Part shown: one piece after another, positions 9,187-16,859 of the stretch
How positions within the stretch are numbered: the stretch's first letter is position 1
Layout of the letters: every line of letters starts with the position of its first letter
Assembly (NCBI GenBank): GCA_963811255.1
Contig: CAWEQI010000003.1
Span: 372,001 to 436,000 of the forward strand
Length of the DNA stretch: 64,000 bases
Direction: 5' to 3'
Origin: Croceibacterium_B sp963811255
GTDB lineage: Bacteria > Pseudomonadota > Alphaproteobacteria > Sphingomonadales > Sphingomonadaceae
Notes under the pieces: model-generated
Told to the model about the DNA's origin: nothing
Database searches by the model: none
The model's input: the letters and a program-made list of their open reading frames with translations, nothing else
Translations under genes and position numbers: made by a program

Positions 9187-9435
9187 GCGGAAAAAGACCT
9201 TTCCTACACGCCCGCGATCTGCTTGCTGGTTGCGATGATCGTCCGGACGCCTTCTCACCTCGCATTTTGCGCGCGCACAGCGGCTCTGGCGAGAAAGCGA
9301 TATGCTCCTCTGGACCGTGTTCCATGTGTTCCATCCGTGTGAACTTCGACAGCGAACCTCGTTGAAAGCTGAACGAATCGGCCTCCAAGCCGGAATGCGT
9401 TGAGTTTGCCCACCGCAAGGCCCAAAATAGCATCG

Positions 9436-10437
9436 ATGTCCTGCAGCAAGCCTCTTGTCGACGCCTTCAACCGGCGGATCAGCTACCTGCGGCTGTCGGT
9501 CACCGACCGCTGTGACCTGCGCTGCAGCTACTGCATGCCCGAACAGATGCAGTTCCTGCCGCGCAAGGACGTGCTCAGCCTCGAGGAACTGCACAAGCTG
9601 GCGCTGGCGTTCGTCGAGCGCGGTGTCACGAAGATCCGCCTGACCGGCGGCGAGCCGCTGGTGCGGCGCGACGTGATCGAGCTGGTCCGCGCAATCGGCC
9701 GCAAGCTTGGCGATGGCCTCGACGAGCTGACGCTGACCACCAACGGCACCCAGCTGGAGAAGTTCGCGGACGATCTCGCAGCGGCGGGCGTTCGCCGGAT
9801 CAACGTCTCGCTCGACACGATGGACCAGGCGCTGTTCGAACGGCTCAGCCGCCGCGACCGGCTCGCCCAGGTGCTGCGCGGGATCGCCGCGGCCAAGCAG
9901 GCCGGGCTTAAGGTCAAGCTCAACACCGTCGCGCTCAAGGACCTCAACGAGGGCGAGATCCCGTTTCTCGTCGAATGGGCCCACGCGCATGGGCACGAGA
10001 TCACCCTCATCGAGGTGATGCCGCTGGGCGAGGTCGAGGGCGAGCGGATCGACCATTATCTGCCGCTCACCGCGGTCAAGGATGCGCTCGACGCGCGCTG
10101 GACGCTGACTCCCTCGGATCATCGCTCGGGCGGCCCGGCGCGCTATTTCGACGTCGCCGAGACCGGCGGCCGCCTCGGCCTGATCACCCCGCTGACCAAC
10201 AACTTCTGCGCTGGCTGCAATCGCGTGCGGGTCACTGCGACCGGGCGGCTCTACGCCTGCCTTGGCGGTTCCGAGCAAGTCGACCTGCGCGGCGCCCTGC
10301 GCTCCGAGGCGCCCGACGCCAACCTCGCTGCCGCACTCGACGAAGCGATGCGGATCAAGCCCGAGCGGCACCATTTCCGCATCGAACGCGGCGCCGCTCC
10401 CGCCCAGCCGCGCCACATGTCGCTCACCGGCGGCTGA
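9436..10437 (+). CDS. moaA: GTP 3',8-cyclase
   Basis: This radical SAM enzyme does the first step of molybdopterin synthesis. The N-terminal cluster motif is CDLRCSYC within SVTDRCDLRCSYCMPEQ, the SAM-contacting TGGEPLVRRD is present, and the C-terminal second 4Fe-4S site is seen in CAGCNRVRVTATGRLYACLG. The protein ends with the catalytically important Gly-Gly tail. I chose the ATG at 9436, giving 333 residues. The 9187-9435 stretch upstream holds no gene I can support. Confidence 0.96.
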   Translation: MSCSKPLVDAFNRRISYLRLSVTDRCDLRCSYCMPEQMQFLPRKDVLSLEELHKLALAFVERGVTKIRLTGGEPLVRRDVIELVRAIGRKLGDGLDELTLTTNGTQLEKFADDLAAAGVRRINVSLDTMDQALFERLSRRDRLAQVLRGIAAAKQAGLKVKLNTVALKDLNEGEIPFLVEWAHAHGHEITLIEVMPLGEVEGERIDHYLPLTAVKDALDARWTLTPSDHRSGGPARYFDVAETGGRLGLITPLTNNFCAGCNRVRVTATGRLYACLGGSEQVDLRGALRSEAPDANLAAALDEAMRIKPERHHFRIERGAAPAQPRHMSLTGG

Positions 10438-10440
10438 GCC

Positions 10441-10683
10441 ATGGCGGTCAAGCTCGTCTTCCTCGGCAAGCTGGCCGACCTCGCTGGCGCGCCCGAGCGC
10501 GAGATCGCCTCGCCACTCGATTGGCCGGCACTCGTCGGGGCGCTTCAGGGCGAACTCGCCGCGTGGATCACCGGCGACAAGGTCAAGCTGGCGGTCAACG
10601 GCACGGTGCTGGCCGACAAGACCGCGCTCCACGCGGGCGACGGCGACGAGGTAGCGCTGCTGCCCCCCGTCAGCGGGGGGTGA
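10441..10683 (+). CDS. moaD: molybdopterin synthase small subunit
   Basis: An 80-residue ubiquitin-like sulfur carrier with the required C-terminal Gly-Gly (LLPPVSGG) that is adenylated and thiocarboxylated. It starts 3 bases after moaA and is followed by moaE, which forms the complete synthase with it. Confidence 0.94.
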   Translation: MAVKLVFLGKLADLAGAPEREIASPLDWPALVGALQGELAAWITGDKVKLAVNGTVLADKTALHAGDGDEVALLPPVSGG

Positions 10684-10687
10684 ACGG

Positions 10688-11134
10688 ATGAAGGACGTCC
10701 GCCTGCTCGACCGTCCGTTCGTCCCCGGCGAGATGGTCGCTCCGTTCACCAACGCCCACCCCGGTCTCGGCGGCGTGTGCACCTTCGTCGGCGAGGTGCG
10801 CGGCGAGGGCGGCGTCGAGGCGCTCGAACTGCTGCATTACGAGCCGCTGACGCTCGCCGGAATGGATCATCTGGCCGATCAGGCCCTCGCGCGATTCGAC
10901 CTGATGGGCCTCCTCATCGCCCACCGCGTCGGCGAAATGCGTCCAGGCGAGCCGATCGTGCTCGTCTCCGCCGCCGCTCGCCACCGCCGCCCGGCGATCC
11001 AGGCGGTCGATTTCGCGATGGATCACCTGAAGTCCGACGCGTGGTTCTGGAAGCGCGAGAAGCGCGGCGGCCAGTGGCGCTGGATCGACCCGCGCCCTGA
11101 GGACCACGCCGACCTGGAGCGCTGGACCTCGTAG
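10688..11134 (+). CDS. moaE: molybdopterin synthase large subunit
   Basis: A 148-residue MoaE. Family hallmarks are the N-terminal GGVCTFVGEVRGE, the central ALELLHYEPLTLAGMDHLA, the AHRVGEMRPGEPIVLVSAAA segment, and the Lys-rich WFWKREKRGG stretch that contributes to the active site with the MoaD tail. It lies 4 bases after moaD. Confidence 0.95.
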   Translation: MKDVRLLDRPFVPGEMVAPFTNAHPGLGGVCTFVGEVRGEGGVEALELLHYEPLTLAGMDHLADQALARFDLMGLLIAHRVGEMRPGEPIVLVSAAARHRRPAIQAVDFAMDHLKSDAWFWKREKRGGQWRWIDPRPEDHADLERWTS

Positions 11135-11144
11135 ATTCCACATT

Positions 11145-11158
11145 TTGATCTGCGTCAA
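11145..11158. promoter_or_regulatory. FNR/FixK-type anaerobox
   Basis: TTGATCTGCGTCAA fits the palindromic TTGAT-N4-(A/G)TCAA consensus bound by FNR and FixK regulators in alphaproteobacteria. It lies 54 bases before the ATG at 11212, so oxygen-dependent control of that membrane protein is likely. The spacing could also allow a role at the 3' end of moaE. Confidence 0.6.
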
Positions 11159-11211
11159 ACTTCGCCGCCGGACCGCCGGGTATCTCCGCCACGAAACGCA
11201 GGAGATACTCG

Positions 11212-11643
11212 ATGGCAGAACGCGTCACCCGTGAACTCGTCGCCGAGAAGGCGATCGTCCACACCGAATTGCCCGTTGCCGCGGCGCTGCCGGTCGATCG
11301 CAGCTTCGAGATGCCGACCGCGCTCTACGGCGCCACCGTCGCGCTGTATCTCGGCTTCATGGCGATCGCCGCGCTCGGCTTCGGCAATCCCGAGCTGATC
11401 CTGCCGATCGGCGTGATCGTGCTGTCGATCGTCGCCGGCTTCGGCGTGCCGGCGATCTGGGTGCGAATGGCGCCCGGCAGCCGCAAGCCGTCGATGGGCT
11501 GGAGCCGTTTCCGGATGGGCGGGATCGACACCGAGTTCGGCCGCCTCACCTCCCGCGAAGCGATGGTGCAGGTGCTGATCCTGCCGGTGCTGATCTTCCT
11601 CTGGGGCATCGCCACGGTGACCATCGCCGCGCTCGTCAGGTAA
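11212..11643 (+). CDS. hypothetical membrane protein under a probable FNR/FixK site
   Basis: A 143-residue protein with three hydrophobic spans, near residues 43-60, 63-83 and 123-142, and a cytoplasmic loop of about 40 residues. AGGAGA stands just before the ATG. I do not recognise a family. The upstream anaerobox suggests it is made under low oxygen, perhaps linked to respiration, but this is inference from the site alone. Confidence 0.8.
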   Translation: MAERVTRELVAEKAIVHTELPVAAALPVDRSFEMPTALYGATVALYLGFMAIAALGFGNPELILPIGVIVLSIVAGFGVPAIWVRMAPGSRKPSMGWSRFRMGGIDTEFGRLTSREAMVQVLILPVLIFLWGIATVTIAALVR

Positions 11644-11665
11644 CCTTTTCTTCCGAGCATCCCTC

Positions 11666-11709
11666 GCCTGCGCGTGCGGCCCCGTCCAACCCGCGCGCAG
11701 GCACCTTTT
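11666..11709 (+). terminator. probable intrinsic terminator between convergent genes
   Basis: GCCTGCGCG (11666-11674) pairs with CGCGCAGGC (11694-11702), followed by ACCTTTTC. It sits between the stops of the genes at 11643 and 11712. The loop is long (19 bases), so strength is uncertain. Confidence 0.55.
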
Positions 11710-11711
11710 CG

Positions 11712-12206
11712 TCAGGACAGGTTCGCCGAGAGTTCCTGTACTGTCTGGTCCTCGGCGGCCACCAGCCCGGTCACTTCGTCGCGCGCCGCCGCGATCCGGT
11801 CGACCGCTTCGCCCTTGGTGGACGCATCGACGTAAAGCCGATCGAGATCGGCCAGCGGAACCATCGTCTTGCTGCGCGCCGCGCGCACGTCGGCCAGGGC
11901 CGCTTCGGCTTTCGCCCACGCGTCGTCACCCGCGGAAGAGCCGCGCGCCGCCTCGATCGTGGGGCGGGCGCTTGCCACTTGCTCGACGAATGCCTGGTGA
12001 TCGGCCCGGGCGTCGGCCGCGAGCTGCGCGACGTGGTCGAGCTCGGCTTGCGGCGGGGGCGGATGCACCGCCTCGGCCGGGGCCGATTGCAGCGTCCCTG
12101 TCTCCCGCTCGGCGGGGCGGATCGCCAGGCTTGGATAAGCGCTTTGGTTGCTGGCGCAGCCGGCCAGCAAGGCGAAGGCGGGCAGGGCGAGGAAGCGCCG
12201 TCTCAT
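11712..12206 (-). CDS. lipoprotein with coiled-coil-like helical domain
   Basis: The signal peptide RRRFLALPAFALLAGC has a good lipobox (LAGC) with Cys at about residue 17, so the mature protein is probably lipid-anchored in the periplasm. The rest is Ala-, Glu- and Asp-rich and predicted helical. I chose the ATG at 12206, since the 30 extra residues upstream in frame would block the signal peptide. The function is unknown. Confidence 0.75.
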   Translation of the reverse strand: MRRRFLALPAFALLAGCASNQSAYPSLAIRPAERETGTLQSAPAEAVHPPPPQAELDHVAQLAADARADHQAFVEQVASARPTIEAARGSSAGDDAWAKAEAALADVRAARSKTMVPLADLDRLYVDASTKGEAVDRIAAARDEVTGLVAAEDQTVQELSANLS

Positions 12207-12319
12207 CGGCTTGGCGCTTAGCCCGAAGCCGCCAGCCTTACTAGCGGCCATGAAGCGAAAGCGGGTTGCGCTCACCGTTGACAGCCCCCACCTCATCGCC
12301 TAACGGCGTCGCTCTTTCC

Positions 12320-12343
12320 GGCGCCCGGCTGGGCGCCCTTTTT
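12320..12343 (+). terminator. hairpin plus U-tract in the rplU leader
   Basis: GGCGCCC, loop GGCT, GGGCGCC, then CTTTTTG lies about 60 bases before the rplU start. It has the shape of an intrinsic terminator and could be an attenuator in the ribosomal protein leader (L21 leader-like position). It could equally end an upstream transcript. Confidence 0.6.
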
Positions 12344-12401
12344 GTCGTTCGCGCCGGGTGCGGCAAAGACGACAGTCGAAACGAACGGATTAGGTGTGAC
12401 C

Positions 12402-12992
12402 ATGTTCGCAATCGTGCGCACGGGCGGCAAGCAGTATCGCGTTTTCGCCGGGGACAAGATCGCGGTCGAGAAGCTGGCGGGCGACGCCGGCGACACGATC
12501 GAGCTGGGCGACGTCCTCCTCGCCGGCGACGGCGGCGAGCTCAAGACCGGCAAGGTCAAAGTCGCGGCCGAGATCATCGCCCAGGCCAAGAGCGAGAAGG
12601 TCACGGTGTTCAAGAAGCGCCGGCGGCACAACTATCGCCGCAAGGCCGGGCACCGTCAGCAGATGACCCTGCTGCGTATCGTTCAGGTCGGCGATTCGAA
12701 GGTCGAGCCGGCCAAGAAGGCGGCGCCGAAGAAGGAAGCCGCCCCGAAGGCCGAGGAAGCGCCGAAGAAGGCCGCGCCGAAGCACACCGCCGAAGAGCCG
12801 GCCAAGGGCGCCGAGCCGCACGGCGGCGACAAGCTCGTCAAGGCCGCGCCGGTCAAGGACGGCGCGGGTTCGGCCAAGGCCGACGCCAAGAAGCCCGCGG
12901 CCAAGAAGGCCGCGGCAACGGAAAAGAAGCCCGCGGCCAAGAAGCCGGCCGCAAAGAAGCCCGCGGCCAAGAAGCCGGCCGCGAAGAAGTAA
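12402..12992 (+). CDS. rplU: 50S ribosomal protein L21 with long Ala-Lys tail
   Basis: Residues 1-102 are a standard L21: MFAIVRTGGKQYRV at the start and KKRRRHNYRRKAGHRQQMTLLRI at the 23S-binding end. The remaining 90 or so residues are an Ala/Lys/Pro-rich extension, ending in repeats of KKPAA. Many sphingomonads carry such L21 tails. I chose the ATG at 12402; the stretch back to 12342 lies in the leader. It is followed by rpmA in the usual order. Confidence 0.95.
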   Translation: MFAIVRTGGKQYRVFAGDKIAVEKLAGDAGDTIELGDVLLAGDGGELKTGKVKVAAEIIAQAKSEKVTVFKKRRRHNYRRKAGHRQQMTLLRIVQVGDSKVEPAKKAAPKKEAAPKAEEAPKKAAPKHTAEEPAKGAEPHGGDKLVKAAPVKDGAGSAKADAKKPAAKKAAATEKKPAAKKPAAKKPAAKKPAAKK

Positions 12993-13009
12993 GTTCGGAG
13001 TAGTTAGCC

Positions 13010-13279
13010 ATGGCACACAAGAAAGCAGGCGGCAGCTCGCGCAACGGCCGTGATTCGGCCGGCCGGCGCCTCGGCGTGAAGAAGTTCGGCGGTCAGGAAG
13101 TGGTCGGCGGCAACATCCTCGTGCGCCAGCGCGGCACCAAGTTCTACCCGGGCGCCAATGTCGGCCTCGGCAAGGACCACACGCTGTTCGCGCTCACCGA
13201 CGGCCGCGTGCGATTCCACGACGGCAAGCTCGGCCGCAAATACGTCTCGGTCGACATTATGGCGCAAGCCGCCGAATAA
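13010..13279 (+). CDS. rpmA: 50S ribosomal protein L27
   Basis: An 89-residue L27 with the canonical start MAHKKAGGSSRNGRDSAGRRLGVKKFGGQ, whose N-terminus reaches the peptidyl transferase centre. It follows rplU by 17 bases in the standard operon order. Confidence 0.98.
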   Translation: MAHKKAGGSSRNGRDSAGRRLGVKKFGGQEVVGGNILVRQRGTKFYPGANVGLGKDHTLFALTDGRVRFHDGKLGRKYVSVDIMAQAAE

Positions 13280-13350
13280 AATCGGATGATCCACCGAAGG
13301 GGTCATCCAACGGGATGGCCCCGCCGGGCGCGACAAGTCCGGCACGTCGA

Positions 13351-13380
13351 GGGAGATGGGGCCAGCCCGTCTCCCTTTTT
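13351..13380 (+). terminator. intrinsic terminator after rplU-rpmA
   Basis: GGGAGATGGG (13351-13360), loop GCCAG, CCCGTCTCCC (13366-13375), then TTTTT. This is a strong, textbook-type rho-independent terminator with one non-paired position. A smaller hairpin, GGATGA/TCATCC, lies at 13284-13308. Confidence 0.9.
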
Positions 13381-13456
13381 CATTCTCCCTCGCAACAAGA
13401 CCGTCACGCGCATCCGCCATAGCGGCGCGCGCGGGGGCCCGAGGGAGTGAAGGCAC

Positions 13457-14017
13457 ATGTTCTACCGGAGTGAACGGCTGTTCCTGCGGCCCGCTTTCCC
13501 GGAAGATGCCCGGGAAATCTATGAAGGCATCTGCGATGCCGGCGTGGTGCAGATGCTTGCCAGCGCGCCATGGCCTTACCGCCCGGCCGACGCCGAGCAG
13601 TTCTGCGCGACGCCCGCCGACCCGCAAGTGCCGCGGTTCGTGATCGCCCTGCCGGGTGAGAAAGGCGCCCCGGTTGTCGGCACCGTCGGCTTCAAGATCG
13701 ACCAAGGCGTGCTGGAGCTCGGCTACTGGATCGCACGCGATCACTGGGGCCACGGCTATGCCACCGAAGCGGGACGCGGCGCGCTCGAAGTCGCCCGCGC
13801 GCTGGGGCACGAGCGCGTGCTCGCCGGGCACTATGTCGACAACCCCGCCTCGGGCCGGGTGCTGCGCAAGCTCGGCTTCCGCGAGACCGGCGAGGTCCGC
13901 CCGACGTTTTGCCGCCCGCGCGGGGGCGAGTTGGTCCTCGCCCGCCGCTACGCGCTCGACTTCGCCGAGGCCGACGCCGAGGCATCGGCCCAGGGCGACC
14001 AAATGCGGGCGGCTTGA
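13457..14017 (+). CDS. GNAT-family N-acetyltransferase (RimJ-like)
   Basis: A 186-residue protein of the acetyltransferase_3 type. It starts with the typical FYRSERLFLRPAFPEDARE, has the mid-domain LELGYWIARDHWGHGYATEA with the acetyl-CoA pyrophosphate loop (HWGHGYATEA), and ends NPASGRVLRKLGFRETGE. The substrate (protein N-terminus or small molecule) is not evident. Confidence 0.9.
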   Translation: MFYRSERLFLRPAFPEDAREIYEGICDAGVVQMLASAPWPYRPADAEQFCATPADPQVPRFVIALPGEKGAPVVGTVGFKIDQGVLELGYWIARDHWGHGYATEAGRGALEVARALGHERVLAGHYVDNPASGRVLRKLGFRETGEVRPTFCRPRGGELVLARRYALDFAEADAEASAQGDQMRAA

Positions 14018-14031
14018 TTAGGAGCGGCGGC

Positions 14032-14634
14032 TCAAGCGATAAGCTTGGCCGCCGTTTCCGCCACCCGCCGGCCGAGGTACTTCGCTCCGGCGAGGTCCAC
14101 GTCGCTCGGCAGGCGAGAGCCGTCGTTGTTGGCGATGGTGCTGGCGCCGTAGGGCGAACCGCCGCGCACCACGTCCACCCCGTTCTGCTCCTTGAACCCG
14201 TAATCAAGACCGACGACCGTGCAGCCGAAGTGCAGCAGGTTGGTCAGGATCGAGAACAGCGTCGTCTCCTGCCCCCCGTGCTGCGCCGCGGTGCCGGTGA
14301 ACGCGCCGGCGGCCTTGCCGACCAGCGCGTCGGTGTACCACAGCCCGCCCGCCTGATCGAGGAACGCCGCCATCTGGCTCGGCATGCGACCGAAGCGAGT
14401 GGGGGCGCCAATCACCAGGCCATCGTATTCTGTGAGCGTGTTGATGCCCTCGATCTCCGGGTGAGTGTCGTCGGCGACGAACCCGGCGGCTTTGGCCACT
14501 TCCGGCGGAGCGGTTTCGGCGACGCGGCGGACGTCGCATTCGTGGCCCGCCTCGCGCACCCCTTCGGCGACGGCGTCGGCCATGCGCGCGAGATGTCCGT
14601 ACGAAGAGTAGTAGAGAACCAGAATGCGAGCCAT
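14032..14634 (-). CDS. wrbA: NAD(P)H:quinone oxidoreductase, WrbA type
   Basis: A 200-residue flavodoxin-fold protein. The FMN phosphate loop is VLYYSSYGHLARMA, the second flavin contact is the APTRFGRMPSQM segment, and the third is TGTAAQHGGQETTLFS. These are the WrbA signature stretches. It probably reduces quinones by two electrons. The upstream gene on the same strand begins 22 bases away. Confidence 0.95.
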   Translation of the reverse strand: MARILVLYYSSYGHLARMADAVAEGVREAGHECDVRRVAETAPPEVAKAAGFVADDTHPEIEGINTLTEYDGLVIGAPTRFGRMPSQMAAFLDQAGGLWYTDALVGKAAGAFTGTAAQHGGQETTLFSILTNLLHFGCTVVGLDYGFKEQNGVDVVRGGSPYGASTIANNDGSRLPSDVDLAGAKYLGRRVAETAAKLIA

Positions 14635-14655
14635 GAGCGGGTCCTTTCGTTGTGA

Positions 14656-15486
14656 TCAGGTGGCCAGAAGGCGTTCGAGGTGGGGCAATTCGGCGCCGGC
14701 TTCGTTTGCCGCGGCGCGCTGGCCGTAGAAGCGGGCCAGCGCCTGCCAGATCGCGGCGGCCGCCGCGTCGTGCTGCTCCAGGAAGCCGGCGATTTCCTCC
14801 ATCTCTGGTCTCCAGCGCCAGGCCTTGGGGTACATGTCCGGAATCTGCCTGCGGCTGCGCTCGAGCAGAGCCTTTTGGCTGAGCTTGAATTCGGCGATCA
14901 GGTCCTCGCCCGCGCCGTTTCGCTCGGCCGCGAGCAGCAGCGCGGTGGTCAGGCCGATAATCCCCTTGTTGATCCCGCCGTAGCACATCTTCAGCGCCGC
15001 CGCGGCGCCGAGCGGCCCCTTGAGCGCCCGCGCGTCGATCCCGTGGCGGGCGAGCAGCGCGGCTTGCTCATCGCCCTCGCAGCTCAGGTACAGCCGCGGC
15101 TCGGCGCTGTCCGATGGCGGTGGACCGATGATGGCCCCATCGACCATTCGCCCGCCCAGCTCGGCAACGCGTTCGGCCAGCCGGACCTTCGTTTCGGGAT
15201 TGCAGGCGTTCGCGTCGCAGAACACCGGTGGATCGGCGGCGGCGAACAGCGGCGCCAGCCCCTCGATCACATCGCCCGCCGCGGCCGGGGGAACCACCGA
15301 CAGCACCATCGCTGCGCGCGCCATTTCCTCGAACGAGACATCCTCCATGCCCCCCTCGGCGGCGCGCCTGCGACTCGCCCCGCTGCGCCCTTCCAGCCGC
15401 GTAAGCACCCGCGCGCCATGCTGCACCAGCCGGTGCGCCAGCGCCGAGCCCATCGCGCCGGCGCCGATGATCGCGATCGTGGTCAT
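14656..15486 (-). CDS. NAD(P)-binding oxidoreductase with DUF1932 domain (6PGDH-like)
   Basis: A 276-residue protein. The Rossmann dinucleotide loop is IIGAGAMGSALAHRLVQHG at the start; the C-terminal helical domain (LKMCYGGINKGIIGLTTALLLAAERNG) matches the DUF1932 dehydrogenase group. The substrate is unknown, probably a beta-hydroxyacid. It lies upstream of wrbA on the same strand. Confidence 0.85.
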   Translation of the reverse strand: MTTIAIIGAGAMGSALAHRLVQHGARVLTRLEGRSGASRRRAAEGGMEDVSFEEMARAAMVLSVVPPAAAGDVIEGLAPLFAAADPPVFCDANACNPETKVRLAERVAELGGRMVDGAIIGPPPSDSAEPRLYLSCEGDEQAALLARHGIDARALKGPLGAAAALKMCYGGINKGIIGLTTALLLAAERNGAGEDLIAEFKLSQKALLERSRRQIPDMYPKAWRWRPEMEEIAGFLEQHDAAAAAIWQALARFYGQRAAANEAGAELPHLERLLAT

Positions 15487-15538
15487 CGCCGCGCTTGTAG
15501 GCGCTCGCGCGCGGTTGTCACCCGCTTGGCAAGCGCAA

Positions 15539-15561
15539 TGGTGCCAGGGGCGGAATCGAAT
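15539..15561 (-). other. 3' tRNA fragment, probable att site remnant
   Basis: Read on the minus strand, this is ATTCGATTCCGCCCCTGGCACCA, the T-loop to CCA end of a tRNA (closest by memory to alphaproteobacterial tRNA-Phe). Upstream of it the T-stem pairing and the rest of the cloverleaf are absent, so it is not a tRNA gene. Islands integrating at tRNA 3' ends leave such duplications, with the island on the 5' side, here to the right. Confidence 0.6.
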
Positions 15562-16277
15562 TTGTGTGGAAGAGATTGAATACCGATTATCTTTCTGCGA
15601 TGATACAATGTATCTACCCTCAGAAATACCCTCAGATCATGATTTGAGACGCGGTTCGATGCCGGTTTGCGCCATGTCGTGTCTCAGCTGAGACGAGTCG
15701 AGTTCCACGCGGATCTGCTATTTCAGCTCCCTTAGAGCTTGGAGCCGAACGATAGTCGAGCCAATTCGCTTTCCCTCCCATGTCTCTCCAATGTGGCGAT
15801 GGAGTTCACCTCAAGGCAGTCGATTTCGAATACGCACGCGCTGTGCGGGCCTCGGCATGAAATCCTCCACGGTTCAATCGGAACGGTTGCCCTGGGTCGT
15901 GAGCGGTTTGGTCATCCGCCAATGGCGGCAACTCGCACACTCGATACCTCCGATTCCGACGCTTCTCGAAGGCTACTCGCGACCGGACGGTTGCGAATTC
16001 TCGGCAGCGGGTTAGGTTGTCGTCGCGCCGCCAAGGTGGCGCCGAGGCGTGAGATCCTCGCTTGAGTGAATTAGTTTGGCCATCAGGTGCGGCCGGGTGG
16101 CCGATGCGCATGTCCAAGCCGCTTGCGGCCAAAGGCATCGGCGCATGTCTCAAGCATGCTCTCAACACCCGGCTATCGGCCGGTCCCGCCTCGTCAGAGG
16201 AGGGCAAGGTCGATGGATCGAAGCGGGTGTCCAACGGATCGCTATGCGTTTGACGGGTCATCGCCTGCAAGGGTGCT
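15562..16277. other. AT-richer stretch without a supportable gene
   Basis: It begins with an AT-rich part containing two tandem ACCCTCAGA-type units (TACCCTCAGAAATACCCTCAGATC at 15613-15637), which on the minus strand resemble the GAGGGTA repeats often found between an att site and a P4-type integrase gene. No integrase reading frame follows. Short open frames on both strands (for example 15739-16065 plus) have no recognisable domain and poor starts. Confidence 0.5.
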
Positions 16278-16859
16278 GTGAGGCCGGCCGAGTTCAAGCC
16301 GCTGCCCCAATCGCGTCTGCACGACGGCGATCCCTTGCCACCCGAAGACCGGGTGCCGGCGAGCGACGGCAACGGGATCGAGGCGCTTTATCACAGCCAC
16401 GCCAGCCGGCTGCTGCGCTTCTTCTCGCGACGCGTCGGGACCGACGAGGCGCCCGACCTGGTGCACGAGACCTTTGTCCGCATGGCGGGCGTTGATCCAG
16501 CCGCGCGCCGCCGCATCGAGAGCCCCGGAGCATTTCTTACGCGGATCGCTGTCAACCTTCTTAAAGACGGGGCGAAGTCGGCCGCTCGGCGTTCTTGCGC
16601 ACTCCACCTCGAGTACGATGAGCAGGTCCATGGCGCAGTCGATCCCGATCGGCTGCTGGACGATCGCGACGCGCTGGCCCGGCTCGAACGAGCGGTTGCG
16701 CGCTTGAACCGGCGCACACGCGAGATATTCCTTCTGCACCGCGTCGAGGGACTCACCTACGCGGAGATCGCGCAGGAAGTCGGAATGAGCGTCAAGGGCG
16801 TGAAAAAGCAAATGGCCAAGGCTCTGTGCCAGCTTCGCCGGGAGGTGGGCCCGCTTTGA
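16278..16859 (+). CDS. ECF sigma factor, FecI-like
   Basis: Sigma-70 region 2 is seen as ALYHSHASRLLRFFSRRVGTDEAPDLVHETFVRM, and region 4 as LNRRTREIFLLHRVEGLTYAEIAQEVGMSVKGVKKQMAKAL. The protein is 193 residues, starting at a GTG. Overlap with the following FecR gene (TGATG) and the TonB receptor downstream define a surface-signalling unit. In lasso peptide loci this triad is thought to control receptor and isopeptidase expression. Confidence 0.92.
   Translation: MRPAEFKPLPQSRLHDGDPLPPEDRVPASDGNGIEALYHSHASRLLRFFSRRVGTDEAPDLVHETFVRMAGVDPAARRRIESPGAFLTRIAVNLLKDGAKSAARRSCALHLEYDEQVHGAVDPDRLLDDRDALARLERAVARLNRRTREIFLLHRVEGLTYAEIAQEVGMSVKGVKKQMAKALCQLRREVGPL

Noticed and set aside
8893..10782. 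Minus-strand frame of 629 codons over the moa genes
   Set aside because: Antisense shadow; moaA, moaD and moaE are unmistakable on the plus strand.
12683..12970. Minus-strand frame rich in Ala, Phe and Gly opposite the L21 tail
   Set aside because: Mirror of the Ala-Lys repeats of rplU.
15539..15561. A complete tRNA gene
   Set aside because: Only the T-loop to CCA end is present; the T-stem does not pair and no acceptor 5' strand, D-arm or anticodon arm can be traced.
15739..16065. 108-codon plus-strand frame in the gap after the tRNA fragment
   Set aside because: No ribosome site, no domain and uneven composition; left as an unassigned stretch.
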